Source: Gracilaria gracilis
Taxonomy: Eukaryota > Rhodophyta > Florideophyceae > Gracilariales > Gracilariaceae
NCBI GenBank assembly: GCA_030374805.1
Contig: JARGSG010000189.1
Location: 1,240,001-1,304,000, forward strand
Length of the DNA stretch: 64,000 bases
Reading direction: 5' to 3'
Under the pieces are notes generated by a model. The model saw only the letters and a list, made by a program, of their open reading frames with translations. It ran no database searches and was not told the DNA's origin. Every line of letters starts with the position of its first letter. Position 1 is the first letter of the stretch. Shown piece after piece: positions 40,437-50,537 of this stretch. The position numbers were made by a program, and so were the translations under genes.

Positions 40437-41201
40437 TCAACGGTTTGCTTGTTGTCCACCGTCGTCATCATTTGGATGTGGTCGTAACAACGCGCGTTCT
40501 ATCATGACGTCTTCATCTTCCTCCTGTACGTTTAGCAGCTGCCGCACCAGCTCATCGCGGTCGTCTTGGTCGCGATACAGCTTGAACACCGGCTCTTGTA
40601 CGCCCTTGTTCTCGTGCTCGTACTCGTGCTCGTGCTCGTGCTCGTGCTCTTGCGAGCGCCCGTAGTCATCCATGCCGTAGTCATCCACGGCAAACACGCC
40701 CGACTCACTCACGGCATCGTCCGCCACCACCACACACGCCGGCTGCTGCTGCGCCGTCGAAACGGACGCGCGTCTGCCGCGTTTCATCACCTGTTGCAGC
40801 TCGGCAATGATGCAAGAGCTTCTCTTCACCTTGGGCTGCAGCGCGCCTGCGCGCGTGCACTGTTCGGGCTCCGTCGCCGATGGCGCACAGCTCTGCTGCG
40901 TGCCGCTCATGCAGTCATTCTGACACGTTGTGGAGTGCGTGCTGTGAGCCTGTTGTGCGGATCGCACCATGCGCTCGCCGCGCGGCGGTTGCCATGCAGC
41001 GTGCTCATGCGCGGCATCGTTTGTGGCCTGTACGAAGCGAACGGCGTCCATGGCAGTCGGTGGGGGAGACATGTTACACGCTTTCCAAGTTTGGTAATGC
41101 GTCCCGCTTGCGTTGGCGCAGTGCATGACTCCCGGATGGTTATAGCCTACAGAGCGCTTGAGTTGCATGGCGTCAGTGCTCGGAAACATCGTTCGACCCA
41201 T
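40437..41201 (-). CDS. Hypothetical protein with Glu-His repeat
   Basis: 254 aa from ATG 41201. Mostly polar, with scattered Cys; a (EH)n repeat (SQEHEHEHEHEYEHEN) near residue 190 and an acidic C-terminus (NVQEEDEDVMIERALL). A VKRSSCIIAELQQVMKRGRRAS helix precedes the repeat. No homologue recognised. The ORF could be partly fortuitous in GC-rich DNA, but composition changes and the length favour a gene. A GA microsatellite lies 30 bases upstream of the ATG. Confidence 0.45.
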   Translation of the reverse strand: MGRTMFPSTDAMQLKRSVGYNHPGVMHCANASGTHYQTWKACNMSPPPTAMDAVRFVQATNDAAHEHAAWQPPRGERMVRSAQQAHSTHSTTCQNDCMSGTQQSCAPSATEPEQCTRAGALQPKVKRSSCIIAELQQVMKRGRRASVSTAQQQPACVVVADDAVSESGVFAVDDYGMDDYGRSQEHEHEHEHEYEHENKGVQEPVFKLYRDQDDRDELVRQLLNVQEEDEDVMIERALLRPHPNDDDGGQQANR

Positions 41202-41230
41202 GGCTTGACTGCGCCAAATGAAGTAGCAGT

Positions 41231-41250
41231 GAGAGAGAGAGAGAGCGAGA

Positions 41251-41295
<45 letters not shown>
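41231..41295. repeat. (GA)n microsatellite
   Basis: About 65 bases of GA repeat with two single-base interruptions, just upstream of the ATG at 41201; CT-rich on the transcript strand. GAGA-type promoter element or leader repeat. Confidence 0.9.
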
Positions 41296-41296
<1 letters not shown>

Positions 41297-43100
41297 AAAG
41301 CGGATGTTATGAGTTGACAAGTTGATAATCACCCAACAGGCAAGCAACAGGCGCAACGCAACCGCCGTCGCCACCGCGGACGGCGCTTATAAACGCAGCG
41401 CGCGACGCGTGCATTGTACCGCGCGCAACCGACAACGCACACGCACAATTCGGCTGCGCCGCACTGGCGCGCGCGTAAGTGGCCATGGCGGCGGAGCGCG
41501 GCGTGCAGCGGCGTGGCGTGCGCAAAAGCAACTGCCGCACACGGCGACTCTCTCGCAGCTGAGAGTGATTATTGTGGAGCGCGACAGGCGCCGCGTCGTC
41601 GCGCGCTTTCAACACACGCACGCACGCGTCCTCTGTTCAACGTTGGCGCGCGCCGTGCGCCGCCAGCAAGCGCCGTGATGCAGTGCAGCAATTGTGCGCG
41701 CGAGCGCGCGCGCGCGCGCTCCCGCCCTCCAACCATCCCACCATGGCGATGATCGCCGTTTGCTGCGCTCGCAGCGCGCTGCCAGCGCCAAATTCAACTG
41801 CGCGCGCCGCCCACGTTGCCAAACGCTAGATATCTTACCGTTGGCAACTGAACTCGTACTGTACACGCACTTTCGGGCAACAGCGTGCATCGGGCGACCG
41901 CCGTCCGTGCCCATCTACGGCGCGCGCTGCCTTGGCTGTGACGCTACCCCGTCAAAATTGCAATCGTCTACCACGGCGGAGAGGGTCCCCCCCCTCCGCC
42001 GGAGAGGTTCCCCCCCCTCCGCCGGAGCGTCTCCGCCTTCCACAGCGCCCTGCCTTGCCCGCGCGCGCGCGCCTGACAGTTGCGCCGCGCGCCTCGGCGG
42101 CGGCGACGCTCACCCGCGCTCGTGATCGCCGTTCCGGCGCGCTCACTGGCTGCCCGACCGCCGCCCGCCGCCCGCCGCCCGCCGCCGCCGCCGCGCTGAC
42201 AGCGGCGCCGTGCGGACGGCCTTATCCATCACGGCGGGCGCGCGCACAGAGCCACCGCCCCATGGCGCTTCGACGTTCGAATCGATTCGCACCGCCCGTG
42301 AGCACTGCCATGCGCTTGCCAGCAAACGCGTCAGCGGGCAGATGTCAGCGAAGTACGCTCCGTTGCGCCCGCCGCGCTCGCGCAACTTGCCTTGCGCCCA
42401 CCGCGTGCTTGTTGTTGCTGCCCAACCACCTTCGCGTACTCCGCTACTGTACCGTTGTGAAAGGTACAGCCATGCTTTTGCTTTCCTTCACCTTCAAGCG
42501 CTATTGGAACAACCACGTATCTATTGCGCCTTGCTTCCAGCATCCAACCCCACCGTTGGGAACAAGCTGTCGAACCAGTTTCGATGCGTTGACAGTGCCA
42601 TGCTGGCAACGTGCGCACCCTAACCGTCAAGTGAATAATGTTTGTTCATCTGCACCAGTAGGTTCAGCACCGCTCAGCACTGCGATAAGGTCCGTGGAAG
42701 AACGGTGGTGAGCGACCACGCCCCGTTGTGCGCGTCGCACTCACCCCATTTCTTTTTTGTCCTTGCCGAATACTTGCGCGTTGTTATGCGTTTACCCAAT
42801 ACGTATGTACATGTCGCTGGCTACCTCTGTCTCACCTTCTTGAACCGCCTGAATATACAAGCTCCCGCGCTTCCGTTCTAACTCAACATTTTCACCCAAC
42901 AATGTGTCATGGCGTGGCCATGTTTTTTGGCAATGCAGTCCATTGAATATATCGTCAATGGTATGGCGCAGTCTCCGTGGCCGCGTGAAAGACCTAACTT
43001 GATTACAGCACTGAGGGACTGCGATCAACAGAAACAGTGTTTCGAGCACGTGTGGTGTTCACTGGGCCCAACGAGGTAGCGCCGCCTGTCAACAGCGAAC
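41296..43100. other. CpG-rich gene-poor DNA
   Basis: ORFs up to 259 codons (41932-42711) overlap in all frames and read as Arg/Ala/Pro low complexity; none is convincing. A 25-base unit is tandemly duplicated at 41976-42026 (ggagaggg/tt-C-run-tccgccg). A TACCGTTGGC variant of the 11-mer is at 41836. Confidence 0.45.
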
Positions 43101-44590
43101 CTAATCAACCAAGTTCGTTCCGAGGGCGCTGCGTGCTTGGACGTGCTGGAGAATCACAGTACAGTGTATATAGCTCGTGATCGTCCCGAGGCCGCGCGTC
43201 CAAGCACGCCACGTACTGTTGTACCAAGCACGCCCCGCCTCGCAACGATCACCAGCTAAAGCACGTCCAACCACGCTGCACCTCGCACCCATCACGAGAC
43301 ACAAAATCCCTCAGTGATTCGCCAGCACGTTTCCCCAAGGTATGTAATATGTCGACCGTTCTGTGAGCACTCGCTAAGTTCACAAACGATCTGCATTCTT
43401 GCCGCAGAACGTCCAGCCCTGTCCACAACGTCCCACCACCGGTTCGCACAATTGAGCTCGTCAGCCAATGACTTGCTGCGCACCGTCTTATCTCAATGCA
43501 ATGTTCTCAAGTCTTTGAATGTCGAGCCGGCCGCCACCCAGAGGTGCTGAGCGATTTCGCGCTGTATCAAACGTGATATGTGCGTCTTGCATCTGCGCGA
43601 TATTCGAAAGCCTCCCTTTTCATTGGCGCAACATCGCTCAAGACCTGCCATGTGATAGGCGATCGGCCGGCTCTGCAAATGACATTTGCAAACATTGTTT
43701 GCATCCAGGACGTCATCCTCGCCCCAGCACGATTCGGCTCGTCACTCAGCCTAATCTGGAGGGGACACGATGGCTTTATCAAATTAATAACCCAACGCCG
43801 GATGAAATGGTCCGTACGTGTGTATGTCTAGTTGGACTCCCACTATGTCATGATGAGGTATGATCTGTAGTTCAAAGAATGGAAAAACATTGTTTCGGAG
43901 TTTTAAAAGGAAATGAAGCACCTGCCTGAGTGTTCTAGGTTCGCTTTATATACAGATCGTCCAAACCGATTCCCAGCGCCGGCAGCCGGAGGTGCCAGTG
44001 CATAAAGCGACTGGATGGCTCGCAGATTTTCACAAGCCAGCGACGGCATTATTGGCCCGCTCCGTATTCGCCTTGAAGTCAGTTCGCGAAAAGTATTGTC
44101 TAAGCGTTCCCAACGGCCTACACGACAGCGAAGCACTTTTTTTGGACACCAAGAAATGACGTCCATGGAATTTCAACGAACGAGACCAAAATCGGATTGG
44201 GCTTTTGTTGATGGGCTTTGTGGATTGAAGGAATACAAAACCAGCTTGACAAATATTTTCTTCCCTGTGTGCTTTGAATGGAAGCCCAGAGTTGGAGAGC
44301 ACCATCATAGGCGGAATTGTAACAGCGTCGACAAGAAATGACAACGCAGGGGCTTCATGGTAACCAAATGCTTCCGGTTTATTTATTCATCACTTGGCTC
44401 ATAAGGTCGTTGAGGGACGTCGCCATCTTCGCGACGTTCGAGACAAAATGTCGATGAGTATAGGAATGGCATCGATAAGATATTCTCAATGCCATTCCAT
44501 CGTTTTGCAGTATCTACTTGCATCCGAATCCAGTTCATTATCATCAACCAATTGGTCACAACTCTCCCTCTTTTCTATCTAGCCATTCAT
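43101..44590. other. Gene-poor DNA with retroelement-like traces
   Basis: Minus-strand ORF 43249-43449 reads LHTLGKRAGESLRDFVSRDG, which recalls the conserved part of Ty3-type gag (...ESLRDFV.RF). The frames around it are broken. Plausible gag relic, nothing intact. Confidence 0.3.
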
Positions 44591-44597
44591 GTGGGAC

Positions 44598-44713
44598 TTA
44601 AAGACAGGAATCACACACCTCGGTACATTATGTTTGCAGCACATGTTACTCGCAATTTACCATTGCGAATGGCATGAATTGCACACATACTGAGGTGTCT
44701 GATTCCTGTGTTT
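44598..44713. repeat. Foldback hairpin 1
   Basis: Arms 44598-44628 and 44686-44713 pair over ~28 bases with about four mismatches (core GACAGGAATCACACACCTC against GAGGTGTCTGATTCCTGTG). The loop contains its own CGCAAT...ATTGCG. Not inside any ORF. Confidence 0.8.
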
Positions 44714-44756
44714 TTGTCTATCATGTGAATGGGTAGATTCGTCCGATGGGCATATC

Positions 44757-44832
44757 TAATTTGGCAACCTGGCATTGCACACATAGATACTAAGTTTATC
44801 TTATATAGGTTTGCAATGCTCGGTTGCCATAA
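44757..44832. repeat. Foldback hairpin 2, pre-miRNA-like
   Basis: GGCAACCTGGCATTGCA (44763-44779) pairs with TGCAATGCTCGGTTGCC (44812-44828), 15 of 17 positions; outer bases extend the stem with a small bulge. Loop of ~32 bases, AT-rich. Confidence 0.8.
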
Positions 44833-44950
44833 TATGTCCATCAAACAATAATATATATTATCTAGTAGATACACCGTCCATCGACAAACACCCGCTTCTT
44901 GCCCCAAAAAGGCCTAAGGTGTGCTTTGAAGCCGTAGCACCGCTGGATGC

Positions 44951-45088
44951 CTTCAAAGCGACAAACTCTCCAGAACCTTTTGAACTCCGATCTTTGCCCT
45001 TCTTTGAAAGTGTACACTGGGTGTCATACGCTTAGTGCATGATTTCAAAGAAGGGTAAACAAAGGTTCTGGAGAGGTTGTCGCTTTGG
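44951..45088. repeat. Foldback hairpin 3
   Basis: Long arms 44951-45012 and 45041-45088. Inner block CCCTTCTTTGAAA / TTTCAAAGAAGGG is perfect; outer block AAAGCGACAAACTCTCCAGAACC pairs with one mismatch to GGTTCTGGAGAGGTTGTCGCTTT. The left arm carries about 13 extra bases between the blocks. Confidence 0.85.
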
Positions 45089-45090
45089 CG

Positions 45091-47093
45091 GTTATCGTCA
45101 AGAATTACCAGTTGCGAAACAACGTAAATTGGAGTCACAAGTAGTAACCCCTGAGGATCCTGAAGATTTGGTAGACACATTTTTCGTGACATGATCCTCA
45201 TTGGACATCTTAGAATAAAATGATCAGCGTCCTTCAGTAGCGAACGCTACTTCCGGAGTACACCTGTATAGGACTTTAGTTTATGAAAAATGTGTACCGA
45301 GCGTGTGGAAAAATGGTGTATGTCCAAGACGTACTTGTGACAAAAACAGTAAGCTAGATGTGCCTATAAATGAGAGAGACAGACAAAAGCACTCTGCTTG
45401 TCTATAAGAAACCAGTTCTTCTACTCTCGAGAGTATATCTGCTAACGGTGGCTCTATCATTCGTGGTGTTGACACTTCTCCCAAACTCTGCAACACCTCT
45501 CCGGACGGATAGAGTATCGTCCCTGGGACACTCAGCCGAATAAAAAATATATCCGTGAGCTGAAGCAGCCCTGTTTCGCATGACAGCTCGGCACTGGGTA
45601 CAACGGTAGCTGAAGCATCCCTGGGTCAGTGAGATACCCTTCTGCTAGACGCTAACCTGTGGGACGTTTCTGTCGAACGCGCTCTTTAGTCGTGGCCTGT
45701 AGGGCTTCTTTGAGCGGCGTCAAAGCTGTACTGTGAAGTATTCTTTCGTAGAGTAGCGCAGCTTTGTCCTTTGCGATGCTTTCACAGTAAATACTTTGCA
45801 TCGGCTTAATGTGGACCAGCTGTGTTACCCTCCCGTTACAATCGCGATTGCCGTCCAAACCACTATATCAAATCGCCAATGCTCAAAGCAATCGAGCTTG
45901 CAATTGCTAAAAGAGACGCAATCGTAATTCATCAAACTAATGCATGGGCCTGGGCATCAGTAAATGACATACCCTTGTACATTGTTGAAGTTTGATTGCT
46001 TTTTCTTTTGAATCGGTTCTCAGATATTAGAATAAAGGAGTTAAAACGTTGTTAGGACAGAATGGAATTGACTCTGACGTGTTGTCACGAGTAGTATTGA
46101 TGTGATCACTCTGAAAGATCGAAGGGTGAAAGAGTGAACTGAAGAGTTGCATGGCTAGATAGAAGATAGGCGTCGGCGTGTTGATGCATTCTTTAAGGCT
46201 ATTTAAGTGTAAAACAAGGTATCCAGTACAAAGAAAGACAAAAGTTCTAGACCTACAGTAGACTATGCCCCGTGAATTGTACCCTTGGTATTCAATAGTC
46301 TGTTGCTGAAATTGAACAACACCATCTCGTACGCTATCGCAATTGACCTCTATAGAACTCTTGGAAACTGTGATGCTATCTTTGTAGCAATCACGGATTG
46401 TGATTGGGATATTGCAATCGATTTCTAACATATCATGTGTAAATTACAACTGTGGTGGCATCAAGGGCCGTCCGTGACCTTGTTGCAGCTCCCTCTAAGA
46501 ACCGGTCTATCCCCTCCCATTTCGGCTTCTCCAAACTTTCAGCGGTCCCCTCCACGTAAACCCCAGTGGGTCCAACAGCTATTGCTTTATATGGCGGGGA
46601 TAAAGCAGCGACTATCAGCGCTGTCGTTCTCCAGAATCGAGATCACCCCGAGGCACCGCATCAGGACACCACAAACCGTTGCCACACAGTACACCTCCGG
46701 AACCCGTCCGGTAAAGACTCAAATGAAGAACACCAGGCTGTCATTCTGGAAACGGTATATGCGATCCGCCTTCACGGGGTGTTCCTGTGTTCTCTCTCTC
46801 TCTGGTACGGGGGCGGCAGTCTAATTTCTACTCTGTCTTCTCTTTCTTCTAGAGAACCGAAACGGATCAGCGGTCGAGTCTCCAACGGAGGCCAATGTCT
46901 TTCAGGGCAAAGAAGATGAAATATTCGGGAAAACGAGATCCATTCTGCCTGTGTAGCGACGGAGGGAGCGAACGAGTAAGCAACTGGGTCTCTTGCCGAG
47001 GCCAAGAACCATTACGGCTATCACCACCATGAGATGTGTATTCTCTTCTGACTGTACGTGCCCCGCTTACTCTAGGTTGGTCTAGCGGTCACG
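45091..47093. other. Gene-poor 2 kb
   Basis: ORFs of up to 134 codons (46027-46431 minus; 46435-46824 and 46566-46919 plus, in different frames) without recognised content. The two plus frames overlap and could be one decayed gene. Nothing firm. Confidence 0.4.
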
Positions 47094-47294
47094 ATGAGCG
47101 GCGGTACAGGAAAAGAAGCAAACAACAAAGCTGAATCAATGTCATTGCGACCAGATAGTCGTCTTGAATTCTTGTCTCGTCAGTTCATGGCCTCTGTTGG
47201 AGATCCATCTGGAATTGTTCTGCTGGTTGAAACCGTTCACGAGATTTATTCTGGTTTTCCTGGTGAGATTCCCATCGAGAAACCCTTTTTTTGA
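47094..47294 (+). CDS. Short ORF, possible first exon
   Basis: ATG at 47094 in open DNA. 66 aa, with an amphipathic helix pair (RLEFLSRQFMASVGDPSG, IVLLVETVHEIY) faintly like the first helices of an HPt phosphotransfer domain. A GTGAGA donor-like site at about 47262 would end an exon after SGFP; no continuation with a His-Lys-Gly motif is found. The ORF end borders a transposon-end-like string (ttgaacagaagcgctctcc). It may be an exon or chance. Confidence 0.25.
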   Translation: MSGGTGKEANNKAESMSLRPDSRLEFLSRQFMASVGDPSGIVLLVETVHEIYSGFPGEIPIEKPFF

Positions 47295-47472
47295 ACAGAA
47301 GCGCTCTCCATTCCGAAGTATTTGAACTCTACACCCACAGAGAGAGAGAGAGAGAGCATTGCATCCCGTTACTCATCCCAAAGAGATGTAAGCATTTCTA
47401 CCTGCGGTAACATGAGGTAGACCCATTACTCTCGCTATCACGCGCACCCCCATACACAAACGCGCACGCAAC

Positions 47473-47892
47473 ATGTGTAGCTCCGAAATAACACACGTAA
47501 GGTTAGATACCCTTGCAAATGGCACTCTCATCACTGAATATATGGCTCCTAAACTCGGCTGTAATAATTGTCTGCCGTGTTCCTCCTCCACCTGTACCAA
47601 CCACACCAAAAAGCTCCCCCTCTACCTAGATAACCTAGAACTTAAGCTCGAGCATCAGACGATGACGTCTGTACAATCGGAGCAGGTCTGTCTTTCAAAC
47701 TATCGATTTCGAAAGTTTGACAAGCCATCTGACGCATATCATTTATACGCCCTTGTAACGCAACCAGCGCAACACAATCAACAACGACATGTCGTTACCA
47801 TATCCCTTGAGCAATTCCGTCGCGACGGCTTTGAAACTCCAACTTCGCTATTTCATGTAGCGTTCGCCGAGGTTAGTCTCAACCAACCATGA
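47473..47892 (+). CDS. ORF of unknown status with Cys cluster
   Basis: 139 aa from ATG. It contains CNNCLPCSSSTC and a polar remainder (YRFRKFDKPSDAYHLYALV). No family recognised. The DNA is not GC-rich, so an ORF of this length is slightly unusual. It could be part of the same spliced gene as 47094-47294 or a transposon relic. Confidence 0.25.
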   Translation: MCSSEITHVRLDTLANGTLITEYMAPKLGCNNCLPCSSSTCTNHTKKLPLYLDNLELKLEHQTMTSVQSEQVCLSNYRFRKFDKPSDAYHLYALVTQPAQHNQQRHVVTISLEQFRRDGFETPTSLFHVAFAEVSLNQP

Positions 47893-48643
47893 TGGTTGCC
47901 AGTTGGGTGTGTCGTCCGGTACTATGCCTCCGGCACCTGGAAAGGAAAAACCACCTATCTAGAAACTCATATGATACGACAGACAAACTGCTGCTAACCC
48001 CAGGGCCGAAAAGCTGACCGCCATTTGCTTTTATAACAACACATACTCTACTCGTTCATGTACACCATGAAGAGTTCATGCAATCAGAGCATCGCGGAAA
48101 AGAACTTGGTCGTGAACTATTTGCCTTCTGCGTCCAAGAAGTATATCAAGTAGGTAGCGCTTTCTTAGAGTGAATCGTTATGTGTTCGAACCATTGAGCA
48201 AAGCAAGTATACACATCTATGGGCGCTCACTTTCCGGATAACGATGTATGGCAAATAATGAGAACGGATTCAAAAGCTATCGACGCATACATGGCAAACC
48301 CTTTGTGACTAACAGTCGTAAACGCCGCAGTCCGGAGACAAGAAAAAACATACACGAAGAAAATCCAACATACGAAATAGGAGGAAAAAGAGCCCATCGT
48401 ATATAAATGTAGCTACACGTAGCTCGCAGTCATTCATCGCAATAAGAATGCTCTGAAAGCAAGGTGGAACGCATGAAGATTGCGGATGGTTATCCTTACT
48501 TCGAATCGCATTTGACTTACCTTCGCAGAAACTGTTCAAAGCCATTATCGCAGAGTGCTAAAAGTTCACAACCGTAAAATGTAATGCGATTCGACTTAGA
48601 TCAAACGAGTGATTGGTTAGTTCATTTGCAGCGTTGGTCACTT
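47893..48643. other. Intergenic, 750 bases
   Basis: No coding content seen; probably includes the 3' UTR of the PWI-like gene. Confidence 0.45.
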
Positions 48644-50011
48644 TCATTTTAAAGATGGAGTCTTCTTCAAGCTAGCCAACGCCTTCGAACGTAGATGCTG
48701 CAGTTTTGATGAAGCCTCATGCCCTTTGCTGTCTACCGAAGACCCTGGTCCAACATTGGGGCTGGCTTTTCGTTCAGCTTCCTCACGGTTTGCCAATTCC
48801 TCAAAATCTCGCTTCATATTGTCATCAACGCCAGGACGTCGTGGACGAGGAGATGAGACATTCGCACCATATCGAGGCTCCCCATCATAACCACGTCGTG
48901 TTGCGCCCTCTTCGTCTTGAGCTGGTCGAGACAGTTCGTTCCTCAAGTCCCTCGGCCTTTCAACCCTTTCGTGACGAATGGGGCTGCGATCGCGATCGCG
49001 CTCATCCAAATTCCGACCTTCTGGAGGACGGCCGTAGGGACTGCGATCACGTCTCTCTCCGTACCTGTGATCTGGTCTTCGGAACGTAGGCGGAGGGCTT
49101 CGATCGCGGTCTTCAAGACGTCGGCCATTTGAATGGCGATCTGGACCAGGTCCGTATCTGCGAGCTTCTCGCTCAGCGTAGTACCGCTCTCTGTCCGACT
49201 CTTCGTCTGAGTAACGATGCCTACGACGACGCTTCCGAGCTCGTCGACCGCGATCACCATCTTCGGAATCGCTTTCATAATCATAGTGGCGATCAGGGTG
49301 ACGATCACGATTGCTTCGCTTCCGGCGCCTTCTCGAACGACGGTCATGTTTCCTGCGTTCGCGAGATGCATGGCGGGCATGTCGTCGTATGGAAGTGCTA
49401 GACGGAGAACGAGATCGATTGGTTCTGTTCGGCCTTCGACGACGCAGATGTGATCTACCTTCGGAAACGGACGCGTCGGAATGGGCTTGTGACTGATTAG
49501 GGGGTTGATCACGGCCGTTCTGAGCGTCGTTTGGCGCGGATGCATGATTGTACTCTGGTCGTGGGCAGATGTACTTCCACATCTTCTCGATGAAGAAATC
49601 AGGGTCGTCGACAAACGGTGAGAGGGATATTTTGACAGCATCCTTTTGACGATCTCCAGGCGCTTTGAGATGAGCCACGCAGACGGCCATGAGAACGTGA
49701 CGTTCGTCGGAGTGCAGGAAACGAAGCTTCTTACTGAGATAGTATTTGACATCGTCCATATTGTAATTCGGCACTGACGGAGGTGGGGGCGGAGACGGTG
49801 AGCGCGGAGACCTCTCAGGCGGATGGCTTACTTCGTCAGACGGCCGTCGCTTACCAGACGAAGCGGGCTGGGACTGGTGGTCACGAGAGTCCGCAGACGG
49901 AGTTGGCGGTCCTTTCTGACGACGATGAGGCTTGTTGCTCGGCGAAGGCGGCGATTGCATCGGCGGTTGCGGGTGCCGTTTTGGCGGGGACGGTCGACGT
50001 TGGGCGGTCAT
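48644..50011 (-). CDS. SR-rich protein with PWI-like domain (pre-mRNA processing)
   Basis: 455 aa from ATG 50011. A Pro/Ser-rich start is followed by a compact helical block at 83-150 (NMDDVKYYLSKKLRFLH, ERHVLMAVCVAHLK, LSPFVDDPDFFIEKMWKYI). It matches the C-terminal PWI pattern of RBM25 and SRm160, where PWI binds nucleic acid. The rest is RS/RD/RE-rich (SRERRKHDRRSRRRRKR, DRDRSP repeats) as in splicing factors of nuclear speckles. No RRM is present, so it is closer to SRm160 than to RBM25. The domain call rests on the spacing of hydrophobics and the final FIEKMW. Confidence 0.7.
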   Translation of the reverse strand: MTAQRRPSPPKRHPQPPMQSPPSPSNKPHRRQKGPPTPSADSRDHQSQPASSGKRRPSDEVSHPPERSPRSPSPPPPPSVPNYNMDDVKYYLSKKLRFLHSDERHVLMAVCVAHLKAPGDRQKDAVKISLSPFVDDPDFFIEKMWKYICPRPEYNHASAPNDAQNGRDQPPNQSQAHSDASVSEGRSHLRRRRPNRTNRSRSPSSTSIRRHARHASRERRKHDRRSRRRRKRSNRDRHPDRHYDYESDSEDGDRGRRARKRRRRHRYSDEESDRERYYAEREARRYGPGPDRHSNGRRLEDRDRSPPPTFRRPDHRYGERRDRSPYGRPPEGRNLDERDRDRSPIRHERVERPRDLRNELSRPAQDEEGATRRGYDGEPRYGANVSSPRPRRPGVDDNMKRDFEELANREEAERKASPNVGPGSSVDSKGHEASSKLQHLRSKALASLKKTPSLK

Positions 50012-50537
50012 TTGTCGGAAGGCGGAGGCTGTAGGTGGCGAAGGCGTGGCGTTAAGACGTGTGGGCTAGCGGTTGTAGGTCATATATGTCGAAGCGGTCG
50101 GCGGTTGGAAAGGAGGCAGACGGGCATGAGGCGCGCGGTGGAGGCCTAATCGGAGTGCAGTCGAAGGCAATCAAGCGGCTGCGCGGCGATGACTGCTTTG
50201 GCGCGCTTTGAGGCTGCTGCGCTGTGCGTTCCTCGCACGACACGACAATATCTAGACGATGCTGGCCGCCTATTGCGCTAAAGCTTCTGGATTACCACAC
50301 GTGGCCAGCACTATGTTCTACAGATCAACTGCACAGTTGATCTGCAGTTGACTGTGGTTGATCCGACTCGGCCGGCCTCGTTTACAAGAGTAGAGTTACT
50401 GTACAACGAAAGTCCCGAAGCTATTGCTCTTTACAGCGCCTTAGAACTTTTACCGTTGGTATCTACTTGACATCGAAGCCCCTCTATGTTCTACGTTTGG
50501 ATTCGATAGAGAATTGGAACCACAACGCGAAAAACTG
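50012..50537. other. Intergenic, promoter of PWI-like gene
   Basis: Exact TACCGTTGGTA (the 11-mer on the minus strand) at 50451-50461; an inverted motif GATCAACTGCACAGTTGATC near 50323-50342. No ORF of interest. Confidence 0.5.

Noticed and set aside
41932..42711. Plus ORF of 259 aa
   Set aside because: CpG-driven absence of stops; the translation is Arg/Ala/Pro noise with C-run artefacts.
48187..48200. tRNA-like B box (gttcgaacc)
   Set aside because: No matching A box, acceptor stem or anticodon arm around it on either strand.
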